This document shows positions 27,190 to 36,218 of a stretch of DNA of 64,000 nt, piece by piece. This DNA comes from Sporosarcina sp. NCCP-2222. Lineage in GTDB: Bacteria > Bacillota > Bacilli > Bacillales_A > Planococcaceae. The position numbers were made by a program, and so were the translations under genes. The DNA lies in the NCBI RefSeq assembly GCF_023168145.1, contig NZ_BQYK01000010.1, forward strand, positions 85,256-149,255, read 5' to 3'. Each line of letters opens with the position of its first letter. The stretch's first letter is position 1. The notes beneath the pieces are model-generated. The model saw only the letters and a program-made list of their open reading frames with translations, ran no database searches and was not told the origin of the DNA.

Positions 27190-27218
27190 TATACTATGCC
27201 TTCAGCCTACCTAACGTT
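27190..27218 (-). promoter_or_regulatory. Sigma-K-like promoter of the coat/ligase operon
   Basis: On the minus strand AACG (27215-27218), 16 nt, CATAGTATA (27190-27198). The -10 fits CATAnnnTA exactly and the -35 core AC is at the right distance. Sigma-K acts in the mother cell late in sporulation, when coat and crust genes are on. It lies 30 bp before the ATP-grasp start. Confidence 0.5.
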
Positions 27219-27235
27219 CGAAGACAACCGGAAAG

Positions 27236-27263
27236 AAAAAAAGACACTATCATAATGACAGTG
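27236..27263 (-). terminator. Terminator of yneP-yneQ
   Basis: CACTATCA (27245-27252) pairs with TGACAGTG (27256-27263), one wobble, loop TAA, and T7 follows on the minus strand. Confidence 0.75.
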
Positions 27264-27285
27264 CCTACACAGATATTTACAGTGC

Positions 27286-27600
27286 TCATAATTTTTCAGT
27301 TTCGGGATAAAACCGATGAAGCTGTTCAATCTTGCCTTCTTCCTCCAGAATGTTCCGTTCCTGCTTGCCAAATAAATCATAATGCGGGTAGTCCTTGCGG
27401 TGATCAATCCACGCAGGTTTCAGGCCGTATTTCTCGCCCCAGCGGATCAGCTTCTGGATATCAGAGCAGCCGACTTTTGTTACCGTCTTGCAATCAGGAA
27501 ATCGGTCATCCAGCCAATAATGAGTCAAAAAAGCAATGTGTCCGTTTTCGACTGCCTCTTTCCAGGCCTTCAGCTCTTTACGGTCAATGCCGAACGCCAT
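27286..27600 (-). CDS. yneQ: YneQ-like conserved protein
   Basis: 104 aa, opening MAFGIDRKELKAWKEAVENG, then FLTHYWLDDRFP, KTVTKVGCSD, and PHYDLFGKQERNIL. This matches B. subtilis YneQ as I remember it, and the partner yneP is also the neighbour there. Function unknown. The ATG overlaps the yneP stop (TGATG), so translation is coupled. Confidence 0.8.
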   Translation of the reverse strand: MAFGIDRKELKAWKEAVENGHIAFLTHYWLDDRFPDCKTVTKVGCSDIQKLIRWGEKYGLKPAWIDHRKDYPHYDLFGKQERNILEEEGKIEQLHRFYPETEKL

Positions 27601-28025
27601 CAGTCTGCAACCCGTTGAATTTCGGTATATTTGGCATCCCAGACAGGATCGATTTTACTGAGGGCAATCGGCCGGAAGCTGTCTTTTTTCACTAAAATAT
27701 GCTCAGATGTCGCGGTCGCTGCCACGGTTCCATCCTCATGTAGAATTTCATAGCCATACACCGTACGCAATTTTCCGTGAGATTCCACCCAAGTTCGGAC
27801 TGTCGCAACCTGTCCATATCGCATCGCCGCTTTATATTGAATGGATAGATCAATGACCGGTGAAAGATAACCCTGTTCTTCCAAACCGGCATATGTAAAG
27901 CCCAGCTCACTAATTAACCGGGTCCGTCCAATCTCCATCCACACTAAGTAATTCGCATGATAGACGACACCCATTTGATCCGTCTCCGCGTATCTGATTT
28001 CAATTTGTTTTTCTGCAATAAACAA
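27600..28025 (-). CDS. yneP: Acyl-CoA thioesterase, 4HBT hot-dog fold (YneP)
   Basis: 141 aa, YbgC/FadM-type thioesterase. The catalytic Asp lies in RYAETDQMGVVYHANYLVWMEIGR at the start of the hot-dog fold. The start is a TTG at 28025 after GAGGTGATC; the longer frame would place 19 uncharacteristic residues before it and overlaps the upstream Nudix gene. Cytoplasmic. Forms an operon with yneQ. Confidence 0.88.
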   Translation of the reverse strand: MFIAEKQIEIRYAETDQMGVVYHANYLVWMEIGRTRLISELGFTYAGLEEQGYLSPVIDLSIQYKAAMRYGQVATVRTWVESHGKLRTVYGYEILHEDGTVAATATSEHILVKKDSFRPIALSKIDPVWDAKYTEIQRVAD

Positions 28026-28074
28026 TAGGATCACCTCTTTGTCCATTATACAAAAGAGGTGAAGGAAATGCTGT

Positions 28075-28584
28075 TCATTCAACTTTAGATAAGGATTGCA
28101 GATTTTTTCGATTGTAGTCAGTCAGGTAAAACTCAACCCCTGCTTTGTCTACTCCGCTAAATTCATCTTGTTCTATAAGGGATCGCAGTCTTTCGAGGCT
28201 GACCCAGCCGATCATGTCCGTTTCATCACCTATTTCCAAAAGACTGCCTTTTGCTTTACATCGAAAATAAACACCCATGGAATCGACAGGTCCATTTATT
28301 GTCTGGTAAACAGCAAAGGGTCTCATACATTCGACTCGAAAACCATCCTTTGCTACTGTCTCCACTAAATCGATCGGATCTAGAATATCCTCTATGTCCA
28401 GTCCGGTTTCTTCTTTCAACTCTCTTTTTAAACAATCAAGCAATGATTCGAACTGCTCGATTCTTCCTCCAGGCAATTCAAATGGCCTCCTTTTTTCCTG
28501 ATCTTTCACACGTCGTTGAATTAACACTTCCTCGCCGGATGGTGTTTCTTTTACGATGATCGCCCTTACATTCACATAGATCAC
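28075..28584 (-). CDS. Nudix hydrolase
   Basis: 169 aa. Complete Nudix box GGRIEQFESLLDCLKRELKE followed by ETGL (G-x5-E-x7-REUxEExGU) at about residues 39-62, which binds Mg and cleaves nucleoside diphosphate-X bonds. The start is GTG 11 nt after AAGGAG. Substrate not predictable. It lies just upstream of yneP on the same strand. Confidence 0.88.
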   Translation of the reverse strand: MIYVNVRAIIVKETPSGEEVLIQRRVKDQEKRRPFELPGGRIEQFESLLDCLKRELKEETGLDIEDILDPIDLVETVAKDGFRVECMRPFAVYQTINGPVDSMGVYFRCKAKGSLLEIGDETDMIGWVSLERLRSLIEQDEFSGVDKAGVEFYLTDYNRKNLQSLSKVE

Positions 28585-28744
28585 TATCTTGTCATCTCCT
28601 TCCTTTAGGTAATGGTAATTTTTACGTTCTCTATTGCAATAATAACTCCTTCATATCTGCGGACAATATTTGTAGACAAAATAGGAAATTATTTTGAAGC
28701 TACTGTTAATGCGAAGAACATACAAGATTTCGCATAAATAAGTC

Positions 28745-28788
28745 AGTAAGAGCAACGGTTCCCTATCATAGGAGCCATAACTCTTACT
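28745..28788. repeat. 44-nt imperfect cruciform
   Basis: AGTAAGAG (28745-28752) pairs with CTCTTACT (28781-28788); inside it GGTTCC pairs with GGAGCC. There is no T run. It sits in the 290-bp gap (28585-28877), after the C39-like gene; it may be a weak terminator. I see no gene in this gap. Confidence 0.4.
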
Positions 28789-28877
28789 TGCCTTATCTAT
28801 TTATTGCATGCACAGTTTGGACTAGTCTTTTTCACGCTTCGGTTTCACAGCTGTAGTTGACTGAATAACAAAAAAGC

Positions 28878-29498
28878 TTATTCTGACTCCAGCCTAATGA
28901 GTATGCCTCGCTGGGCGTAATAACGGTTGAAAACCTCTAAATCCAGCGACACATTTTCTTGACTCGCAGGCGTGTTTCCCGAGGGATTATGAAAAATTAT
29001 CTTTTTGTCGCGAGGATCTTTCGCGAAAACATACACCAGGTGCCCGCCTTTTTTTGGAGGAATGGTATCAGGAGTTCTAATACTTGGATGAACAGATGCG
29101 ATAAATACATGACCTTCTTCTACGAGATCACACATCTCGTTAACTGAAATATTTTCTTTAACTTCTGCAGATAGCCCAAATTTGTCTTTTACATAAGATA
29201 CAAATGGATGATAATATAAGCCACTTACTTCCTTTGCATCATCTACTTTGTAACCCCCGTACTCCTTACATTCCTTCATAAGTTCTAAAGTCGGGAAGAC
29301 TTGGCCTTTCGTATGCGCCAAATGCATTTTTAAACAGGCCATCCCGCAAACATTCGGGCTCCAAAATGCATACTCTTCCGGAGTTTCTGCACCCGATAAT
29401 GCCCATAGAGGATCTTCAGCTGAATCCAGTTTTCCTGTTAAAAAGTCTGCAACTAAATCACGGGATTCCCATTGTGCAAAATAAGGAACGTTCATCAT
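28878..29498 (-). CDS. C39-like papain-fold peptidase
   Basis: 206 aa, no signal peptide. Catalytic triad visible: Cys in PNVCGMACLKM (about residue 51), His in KKGGHLVYVFAKD (about 152), Asn/Asp in IIFHNPSGNT. This is the Peptidase_C39_2 layout. The start ATG (a second ATG follows) is behind GGAGAGCG. Substrate unknown. No ABC transporter domain, so it is not a bacteriocin processing exporter. Confidence 0.75.
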   Translation of the reverse strand: MMNVPYFAQWESRDLVADFLTGKLDSAEDPLWALSGAETPEEYAFWSPNVCGMACLKMHLAHTKGQVFPTLELMKECKEYGGYKVDDAKEVSGLYYHPFVSYVKDKFGLSAEVKENISVNEMCDLVEEGHVFIASVHPSIRTPDTIPPKKGGHLVYVFAKDPRDKKIIFHNPSGNTPASQENVSLDLEVFNRYYAQRGILIRLESE

Positions 29499-29563
29499 TC
29501 GCTCTCCTTCCTACTAGTAGCCTTTCAATCAAATGATTGAATAACTTCTATAAATGTTCGGCC

Positions 29564-30013
29564 TCACGAATTGGTGCCACCTGATAAGTTAGATTCATTT
29601 TCAATCATATCAACTGACAAGGGGGCAACCAACTCCACTTTTATCCGGTCAGGATCTTCAAAGTAAACGGCATAATGCGTTTCGCCACCTGCATAGGGAT
29701 GGCGCTTTTCGTATAAAATGGGGATGCCTTTTTGTTTTAGCACGCTTGTCATGTCATCCACCTGTTCGCGAGAGCTTGCATGGAAAGCCAAATGATTTAA
29801 ACCGACACGGCATCGATGGTACGGAATGTCCAAAAATCGTTCCTCCGTTTGTACAAAGACGATATACGTATTCTCCAGTTTCCAGCTGCGCCCCAGTTCC
29901 CATTCTTGATACGTTTCATAGCCCAATTCCTCAAGAAACCAGCCCCAAAAGTCGATCGTTTTCTTCAAATTAGACACATATAGCTCAATATGATGAATCA
30001 ATCCTATTGTCAT
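29564..30013 (-). CDS. VOC/glyoxalase-family protein
   Basis: 149 aa. Two beta-alpha-beta-beta-beta halves: IGLIHHIELYVSNLKKTIDF with the metal His, then VGLNHLAFHASSREQVDDM and HYAVYFEDPDRIKVELV with the metal Glu. It could be a dioxygenase, lyase or resistance protein. The ATG overlaps the stop of the cysteine hydrolase gene by 4 nt (ATGA), so they form a translationally coupled pair. Physiological substrate unknown. Confidence 0.8.
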   Translation of the reverse strand: MTIGLIHHIELYVSNLKKTIDFWGWFLEELGYETYQEWELGRSWKLENTYIVFVQTEERFLDIPYHRCRVGLNHLAFHASSREQVDDMTSVLKQKGIPILYEKRHPYAGGETHYAVYFEDPDRIKVELVAPLSVDMIENESNLSGGTNS

Positions 30014-30567
30014 CCGTCCCACCCCAGCATTTGCTCCGTTGTCAGGATGGTTGCAAATTCCTCGTGCAGCGTGGCAAGTGAAACGTTATGTATGGTTTCT
30101 GCATCGAAATAAATCCCATTTTGGTCTCGCAATCCGAATGCAGCCGTCGCATCCGATATGAGAATGGTATCAAAACCTAGATTTCCACTCATTCTCGTTG
30201 TTGTCGCAACACAATGAGGAGTTGTTAACCCCGTGATGACGATACCTGATATCCCTTTCTCTCTTAGGAGCTCCTCTAAATTTGTGCCAATAAAGCTGCT
30301 ATTCACTTTCTTTGATATGATGGTTTCGCCTTCAATCGGTTGAACGATCGACTGAATCAAGTAGCCTTCATGGCTTGGATGAAATAAGGAGTCAGGATGA
30401 TCCGATGTATGCTGAACATGGATGACGGTCCCCTCCTTCTCTCTCCAATGCCAAAGAAGTTTACGGATATTTTCTTCGGCCTGTTTATTATTGCGTTCTC
30501 CCCACTTTTCGTCTTTAAATGCATTTTGCACATCCACAATTAGTAAGGCTCGTTGATCTGTATTCAT
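30010..30567 (-). CDS. Isochorismatase-like cysteine hydrolase
   Basis: 185 aa. Catalytic triad of the family: Asp in ALLIVDVQNAF (residue 12), Lys in SKKVNSSF, Cys in LTTPHCVATTTR. The start is the ATG after AGAGGTGATGGGA. It lacks the nicotinamidase DxH metal motif seen in the 39215 paralogue, so a different amide or N-carbamoyl substrate is likely. Coupled to the VOC gene. Confidence 0.83.
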   Translation of the reverse strand: MNTDQRALLIVDVQNAFKDEKWGERNNKQAEENIRKLLWHWREKEGTVIHVQHTSDHPDSLFHPSHEGYLIQSIVQPIEGETIISKKVNSSFIGTNLEELLREKGISGIVITGLTTPHCVATTTRMSGNLGFDTILISDATAAFGLRDQNGIYFDAETIHNVSLATLHEEFATILTTEQMLGWDG

Positions 30568-30612
30568 TCCCATCACCTCTTCTAGTTATCTCATATCTTC
30601 CTGCTTATCTTA

Positions 30613-31206
30613 CTATAAATTTCGAGATTTACCCGGTTCTATCAGTCGAATATGCACCCGATTCGATGATCCATTCGTGATGCGTTGAGGGATATCGGAT
30701 ACATCCAGCAGTTCTGTCAGATTCACCCGCCGCTCTTGCTTCGCATCAATTGTTATTTGGTATGGCCCATTTGTATTCATGAGCGTTTGCATTCGTATGC
30801 CGTCTTCCAAATCGTTTGAATTAATAAATTCCAATGCAAACGTTACTGGCTCCTTGCTTCGATTCCTCAGTACTATACTGCATGTTCCTTCGAGCAACGC
30901 TTCGGATTTTTCTTCAAATTGACATGTCCCTTCACCATCATAAGTAACCGCATTAATTCCGCTGGCCAACGTATCTTGATAAAATGCGAGGAGATATTTT
31001 GGTGAAAAAGTGAACAGCCCGATGACGAGCAGGATGGTTCGAACATGATACTTCCTCAATCCTTTTGCCAGTAACACGAGTGCGAGGACGAAGAGGATGG
31101 ATCCAGCTATCCCAATGAAACGAAAGCCTTGCGAAGTCTTAATGGGAAACGACATAAATGTGGTGGTTGCATCAATTAATTGGTTATCTGGATACGGCAA
31201 CATCAT
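30613..31206 (-). CDS. Membrane protein with extracytoplasmic domain, unknown
   Basis: 197 aa. Two hydrophobic segments near the N-terminus (about 30-47 and 57-76), then about 120 outward residues with two Cys (GTCQF, GTCSI) and a beta-rich part. No ribosome site is convincing at the ATG, so the start may be wrong. No known family recognised. Confidence 0.6.
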   Translation of the reverse strand: MMLPYPDNQLIDATTTFMSFPIKTSQGFRFIGIAGSILFVLALVLLAKGLRKYHVRTILLVIGLFTFSPKYLLAFYQDTLASGINAVTYDGEGTCQFEEKSEALLEGTCSIVLRNRSKEPVTFALEFINSNDLEDGIRMQTLMNTNGPYQITIDAKQERRVNLTELLDVSDIPQRITNGSSNRVHIRLIEPGKSRNL

Positions 31207-31351
31207 TTAGATGCACATAGCCAAGAGAATTGCGGAAAAGAGAAGGGCTCTTTTATTTTCAATCATTTCATCATAACTTTCCTCTATTGCACTTCTATCC
31301 TATTCAACAGTTAGTTTCCAAACCCTTTAAATGAATGAACAAATAAAATAA

Positions 31352-31380
31352 AGGGAGGGCGATCATCCACCGCTCCCCTC
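31352..31380 (-). terminator. Terminator of the penicillin-binding protein gene
   Basis: On the minus strand GGGAG(CG) pairs with (CG)CCCTCCC and is followed by TTTATTTTATTT. It begins about 70 bp after the stop at 31449. Confidence 0.55.
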
Positions 31381-31448
31381 TTAACATAACCTTATGCACA
31401 GCGAGTATTCCTTGGTTCAAAACATTTACATATTTCTCCATAAGCAAG

Positions 31449-33635
31449 TCAATTTTTATCTCCTTCTTGTTCTAGCTTCCTTCTAATAGGCAAATCAGTC
31501 GTGACTGGCTGCTCTTCCATCATCCTTCTCTTTTTTAAATCAAAATAAATATCCAATGCCTCCCTCGCCAAATCGTTGCTCCATTTTGAAGTATAATCAT
31601 TCCGATCTGTTGAGACGTTAGGGATGACGATGGAAAACGCGACTTCAGGCGTCTCAAACGGCGCAAACCCAACATGCGTCAAGTTAACCGTCTTTGTTCC
31701 GTACTTGCTTCGATCGCTCCCGTCATAATAGGCAGATTGGGCTGTCCCCGTTTTTCCGGCTGCCGTATACTTTGCATTTGCAAACAAATTGGGTGCCGTT
31801 CCTCTTGGTCCGTACGTATAAAGCATTCCTTTTTTCACTTGTTCAATTTCCTCATCTGTATTCTTCACCCGATTCAGCACAACAGCCTCTGTTTCCTGCA
31901 TTAACGCGCCAAAGACGGATCCATCCGGTGACGGTTCCCTGATTTCTTTCACTATTCTCGGCGCCATCCGGTACCCGCCATTCGCTACAGTAGATACATA
32001 TTGAGCCATTTGCAAAGGTGTATACGTATCAAACTGACCAATTGAGAAATCAAGCAGTTTACCAGATATCGTTTCAGTCCCCGGATATCCTGGATACTCG
32101 CCTGGCAAATCGATCCCTGTTTTCACGCCTAATCCAAATGAAGCAAACGATTCACGAAACCGGTCGAACCCTTCCAAGTTTATGGGTAATGGCTTATAAG
32201 GACGATATACAGCATCTCCAAGAGACATCGCTATTTTAAACATGTACACGTTAGAAGATTTCCCTAACGCTTCAATCTCATTGATGGCTACTCGATTGCC
32301 CCCTCGGTTAAATAGGGATTGCTTAACGGATGAACCGGCGATATAGATTGGTTCATCAATTTTTACCTCACCTATGCGCAGGACATTCTCACTATAGCCA
32401 GTCAGAACAGTTGCCAGCTTGACTGTCGAACCTACTTCATAGGCGGACGTAAACGTACCAAAGGCATAATCCTGGACGATCCATTTTCCTGTGTCTTTAT
32501 CTTGTACGAGCTGCTTGCCAATAAGAGCCAATACTTCTCCGTTATTTGGGTTCATCATGACAAGAAAAGCACGATCCAATAGCCCAGACGTCCTTACTTG
32601 CTTCCAAGCGAGCAACTTGTCTGACACAATTTGCTCCAGGGCCTCATGGAGTTCACTATCCAATGTCAAAACAAGGTCCTTCCCCGGTTCCCCTTCCCGT
32701 ACGGTGACAGTCTCCACAACACGTCCCGTTCGGTCTTTGACATTTTTCACAACCGTCTTTTGTCCCTTCAACAATTCTTCATAAGATTGTTCCAAATAAC
32801 TAATCCCAACGCGGTCATTCCGTGAATAATCCCTCGCCAAAAAATAATCTAGCCTGGTACGCGGAATGCCTTGCAAAGAGGTTGTTGTAGAACCGATCAA
32901 TGTATTATCCGAAACCTTTATACGATCCCAATCAGTAGTTGTATCAACTCCCGGTAAATCGTTTAATCTTTCGGAAACTCTTGCAAATTCAATTTCTGTC
33001 ACATTATCACTCTTAATAATTTGAGGAGAATAGGCATAGCCTGACATCATTTCACGATAAATCGCCAGAACCTCGAGATCTTTTTTGGTAAAGGAATTAA
33101 TCTCTTTATCCGTGATACGATCACGGGTCATTTGATTGATTTCTTTTTGGATTTCTTTCTCTGTCCATGTGTCATGCTTTTTACGTAACGCTTCAATCTC
33201 TTCGGCCGTGACTTTCTTCTCTGCCTTCTTTGAATTCAGCAAAATCCAAAAATCCCGCTTATCACCAAGAGTGATGCGTTTCGTATCCTGCTCAATCAAC
33301 TGGGCAAGATCTCTGGCTATTTTCAGCATATCCTTGGAGGTCGTAGACGTTGTTTTTGTATAAGTAATAGCGTTTTTCGGTTCATTATCAACCAGCACAT
33401 TACCGTTTCGGTCGTAGATTCTTCCTCTCGGAACACTTGTATTGACCGGTATTTCCTCTTTTAGTTCCAATTGGAGGGTGTATTCCTTGCCTTTGACTAT
33501 TTGTAAATAACCAAGACGGAAGATTAGTAACGAAAATAGGAAAAAAATACAGAAAAACAATAGATTCATTCTGAAAGCGATATGTTTTCGCTGACGCAGT
33601 CGCACTTTATCCGCCTGACTGATCTGTTTTCTCAT
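31449..33635 (-). CDS. pbpA: Class B penicillin-binding protein 2 (PbpA/PbpH-like transpeptidase)
   Basis: 728 aa, one N-terminal membrane anchor (about 22-45). Dimerisation/pedestal domain with RGRIYDRNGNVL, then the transpeptidase with SxxK = STVK (about 403), SSN (about 460) and KTG = AGKTGTAQ (about 635). Cross-links peptidoglycan in side-wall elongation. It corresponds in size and motifs to B. subtilis PbpA/PbpH; which of the two I cannot tell. The start ATG follows GAGGAGGG. Upstream has an extended -10 TGCTATAAT (minus strand, near 33679-33686). Confidence 0.9.
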   Translation of the reverse strand: MRKQISQADKVRLRQRKHIAFRMNLLFFCIFFLFSLLIFRLGYLQIVKGKEYTLQLELKEEIPVNTSVPRGRIYDRNGNVLVDNEPKNAITYTKTTSTTSKDMLKIARDLAQLIEQDTKRITLGDKRDFWILLNSKKAEKKVTAEEIEALRKKHDTWTEKEIQKEINQMTRDRITDKEINSFTKKDLEVLAIYREMMSGYAYSPQIIKSDNVTEIEFARVSERLNDLPGVDTTTDWDRIKVSDNTLIGSTTTSLQGIPRTRLDYFLARDYSRNDRVGISYLEQSYEELLKGQKTVVKNVKDRTGRVVETVTVREGEPGKDLVLTLDSELHEALEQIVSDKLLAWKQVRTSGLLDRAFLVMMNPNNGEVLALIGKQLVQDKDTGKWIVQDYAFGTFTSAYEVGSTVKLATVLTGYSENVLRIGEVKIDEPIYIAGSSVKQSLFNRGGNRVAINEIEALGKSSNVYMFKIAMSLGDAVYRPYKPLPINLEGFDRFRESFASFGLGVKTGIDLPGEYPGYPGTETISGKLLDFSIGQFDTYTPLQMAQYVSTVANGGYRMAPRIVKEIREPSPDGSVFGALMQETEAVVLNRVKNTDEEIEQVKKGMLYTYGPRGTAPNLFANAKYTAAGKTGTAQSAYYDGSDRSKYGTKTVNLTHVGFAPFETPEVAFSIVIPNVSTDRNDYTSKWSNDLAREALDIYFDLKKRRMMEEQPVTTDLPIRRKLEQEGDKN

Positions 33636-33772
33636 TTCCACCCTCCTCTGAAAGAAAAATGTATATCATATCCTTTTCATTATAGCATTACCAATTCAGA
33701 AAACACACTTATCTTCTTTCCAGATATATGTTAGGATGGATGATAGATTTGAATTTTTGAAAGGAGACAGCA

Positions 33773-34465
33773 ATGAAAAAGAAGATTATTCTTTTTGCAG
33801 TCGGCATCCTATTAGGTTTATTGGTTTCCCACTGGTTCCATACTAGACAAAAGGTATCAAGTCCCCCCGTTGAGTCACCCGCTCCGCTTGAATTAAGTTC
33901 CAATGTTCTCACTATGGCAGAACTAGAAATACCGGTAAAAGACCTGCCGACTCTTCAATCTTATTTAAGTGCACAGACTGACCCAGAATTGGAAATAGAG
34001 CGCACTCACTATGAAGAAATCGAAACACATACAGAGGAACGTTTCTTTCTATTGCAGTACAGTTGCGGCAATAAACAATGTGACAGTTTACTAATTAAAG
34101 TACATAATCGCGAAATAAAATCATTGCCATTACGAAATGGGATCTTTCAAGATTATCAGCTGTCTCCTGATCAAGATAAAGTACTCATTCGATATGCCTA
34201 TAATGAAGGCGGCCAAATCATCCGGCATATTCTCGTTCCTGTTGATTTGGCTAAGTTGGAAAGTATTCCGTTTACATTTGAAGAAGACACAAAAGAATTT
34301 ATGAATGAACCGACATGGCCAATATTGGAATACGAGTGGATTTCCTCTAACACATTCCGTCTCGTCACCGCAGATTTGCTATCATCAGATTTTAATCAAC
34401 TACAAACTTGGTATGCCTCTGATGTTAAAAAATCTAAGACGGTAGATATCTTGTTAGATGAATAG
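33773..34465 (+). CDS. Membrane-anchored or secreted protein, unknown
   Basis: 230 aa. N-terminal Lys-rich start and hydrophobic segment (about 4-20), with a Pro/Ser-rich linker (SSPPVESPAPLEL), then a charged outward domain with one Cys pair (CGNKQC). The start ATG follows AAAGGAGACAGC. No family recognised. Divergent from the penicillin-binding protein. Confidence 0.65.
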   Translation: MKKKIILFAVGILLGLLVSHWFHTRQKVSSPPVESPAPLELSSNVLTMAELEIPVKDLPTLQSYLSAQTDPELEIERTHYEEIETHTEERFFLLQYSCGNKQCDSLLIKVHNREIKSLPLRNGIFQDYQLSPDQDKVLIRYAYNEGGQIIRHILVPVDLAKLESIPFTFEEDTKEFMNEPTWPILEYEWISSNTFRLVTADLLSSDFNQLQTWYASDVKKSKTVDILLDE

Positions 34466-34688
34466 ATCATGCAGAGAGTCATCTCTCTTACTAAAAGGTT
34501 GTTTTCGTAAAGTTTGTTGTTTACAAAGATTATTGGTTGAATTGCACGAAAATATATATTGTAGGAAAATGGATGATGGGAATTAAAGGTAAGTATATTA
34601 ATGAGGAAACTCAAGTTAATCGGTAAGATGATTGTAGGATGAAGAATTTAAACAGATTCATAAAAAAACTATTGGGAGGAGGGTTTAA

Positions 34689-35126
34689 ATGAAAAATAGG
34701 ATTATGGCCGTGACTGTAATTGTGATTATTGCCATCACTTTAGTTGTTGTTTTCACACGAAATAAAGGAGAGTCTATGGAACGGTTATTCTCAGAGGAAG
34801 ATATTACTTACAAAAACATCGAGAGTGTAGAATTATTTGAATATGAAACGAATAATCAAATGGTGACCGATGATAAGGATTTTATCAAAGAATTTTCCTC
34901 TGCTTTGGAAAATTTAAAATCAGATAATATAACGCCTTCCATTGATATTGGCGAAAAACCACTCTATGTAATTTACATTAGTAATGTCGGGTATTACCCT
35001 GCAGGGGGGATTGGCATCTATAGCCATCACATAGAATATAAAGGCAAGGCCCAAACGATGACCTTTAAGGAATCAACAACACTCATTAAACTTATAGAAG
35101 ATGAAATCCAAGAAGAAAATCATTAA
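34689..35126 (+). CDS. Small membrane-anchored protein, unknown
   Basis: 145 aa. One N-terminal membrane segment (about 5-23), then an extracytoplasmic domain with ESVELFEYETNNQ and PLYVIYISNVGYY. Start ATG after GGGAGGAGGG, an excellent ribosome site. Followed by a terminator. No recognised family. Same strand as the 33773 gene, with about 220 bp between that holds nothing clear. Confidence 0.65.
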   Translation: MKNRIMAVTVIVIIAITLVVVFTRNKGESMERLFSEEDITYKNIESVELFEYETNNQMVTDDKDFIKEFSSALENLKSDNITPSIDIGEKPLYVIYISNVGYYPAGGIGIYSHHIEYKGKAQTMTFKESTTLIKLIEDEIQEENH

Positions 35127-35150
35127 GGATGGACTGTGTATTCGGTAATT

Positions 35151-35189
35151 AACCACTTTTCACTTTTATGTATTTGAAGTGGTTTTTAT
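35151..35189 (+). terminator. Terminator
   Basis: AACCACTT (35151-35158) pairs with AAGTGGTT (35177-35184), T5 follows. Confidence 0.7.
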
Positions 35190-35315
35190 ATTGCTTTTAG
35201 CATATCTACTATTATTCAGTTCGATTTTTGGCAGGTTGAAAAAAGTAGATTCTGATCATAAATTTACCAGATACAAACCAACTGCTACGATTGCAAATAA
35301 ATAACATCTCTCACC

Positions 35316-35504
35316 TTACGAACTGGCCATGATAAGCGTTGTTAGTGAAAAAACAATATATCCGAGAGATATTGACATCCAAAACGTATTGCGGGCAGTA
35401 TCTTCCTCCCGCTTCACTTTTTTTATGGCAGATACTAAGTTGATGCAAAATACGATAGCTAGAATGGGATTTAATAAAAATCCAAAAGTGGCTAGTTCAA
35501 TCAT
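35316..35504 (-). CDS. Small two-helix membrane protein
   Basis: 62 aa with two hydrophobic stretches around a basic loop (AIKKVKREED). The start ATG is behind AAGGAGAGGGG, about 11 nt away. A frame of similar length on the other strand is not coding-like. No family recognised. Confidence 0.5.
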   Translation of the reverse strand: MIELATFGFLLNPILAIVFCINLVSAIKKVKREEDTARNTFWMSISLGYIVFSLTTLIMASS

Positions 35505-35736
35505 TAGTTAATCCCCTCTCCTTCCCTTTATTTCAGTCCTCTATTATTTACCGCCATTTTTCTAATGGTACCACATAACAAGATTAACTTCCTTGTGAGT
35601 CTTTTTGACTAGCAGCATGCTGTTTTTCACATTCGTCTCCTCGACCAGAGAGTTGTTTATTACAATATTATTTTAAATCTTCGAATGTCTATGTATATAA
35701 TAACAGTGAATAATTTTCCAATAGGAGGGAGTCTGA

Positions 35737-36153
35737 TTGAATACAACAGTAAAAGCATTCATACCGATTCTACTGTCACTAATAATATTATCCGCTTGCA
35801 ACACATACAGCTACGAATATAAATTTTCTGGCGAGAATGACCATTGGGAAGCGGAAATCTTTTTTAAAGGAACTGAAGATCAATATTCAAGAGGAGATGC
35901 AAACTACGATTTTACAGTCACCTACAAGGGGCTATCCCAAGAACTGGCTTCCACAGATGAAATTACGTATTCTTTTGAAACGGAGTCAGAAAATTTTAGT
36001 GCAACTAAAAAGTTTTCCAATCCACCAACCGATGTATCATTTACTTCGAAAGGAAATTCCTCTGGGACAGTATCTGCAGATGAACAGATTACTGTTAATG
36101 TGAAATGGAACGGCATAGAAGAGTCTTTTGAGTTAGAGAACATCTCGAAATAG
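35737..36153 (+). CDS. Small lipoprotein, unknown
   Basis: 138 aa. Starts at a TTG after GGAGGGAGTCTGA. Signal peptide with lipobox LILSAC (Cys 21). The mature part is rich in Thr/Ser and aromatic residues with a beta-strand pattern. No enzyme motif. Converges on aconitase across a shared terminator. Confidence 0.68.
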   Translation: MNTTVKAFIPILLSLIILSACNTYSYEYKFSGENDHWEAEIFFKGTEDQYSRGDANYDFTVTYKGLSQELASTDEITYSFETESENFSATKKFSNPPTDVSFTSKGNSSGTVSADEQITVNVKWNGIEESFELENISK

Positions 36154-36176
36154 AAGACAAAATCCGATTTTGCATG

Positions 36177-36209
36177 AAAAAAGGGTGCCCGGTTTTCCCG
36201 GACACCCTT
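36177..36209. terminator. Shared terminator between the lipoprotein gene and acnA
   Basis: AAGGGTGCCCGG (36181-36192) pairs with CCGGACACCCTT (36198-36209) with one mismatch, loop TTTTC. The minus strand has a T6 run, so it works best for acnA. Confidence 0.8.
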
Positions 36210-36218
36210 ATTCTGTGA

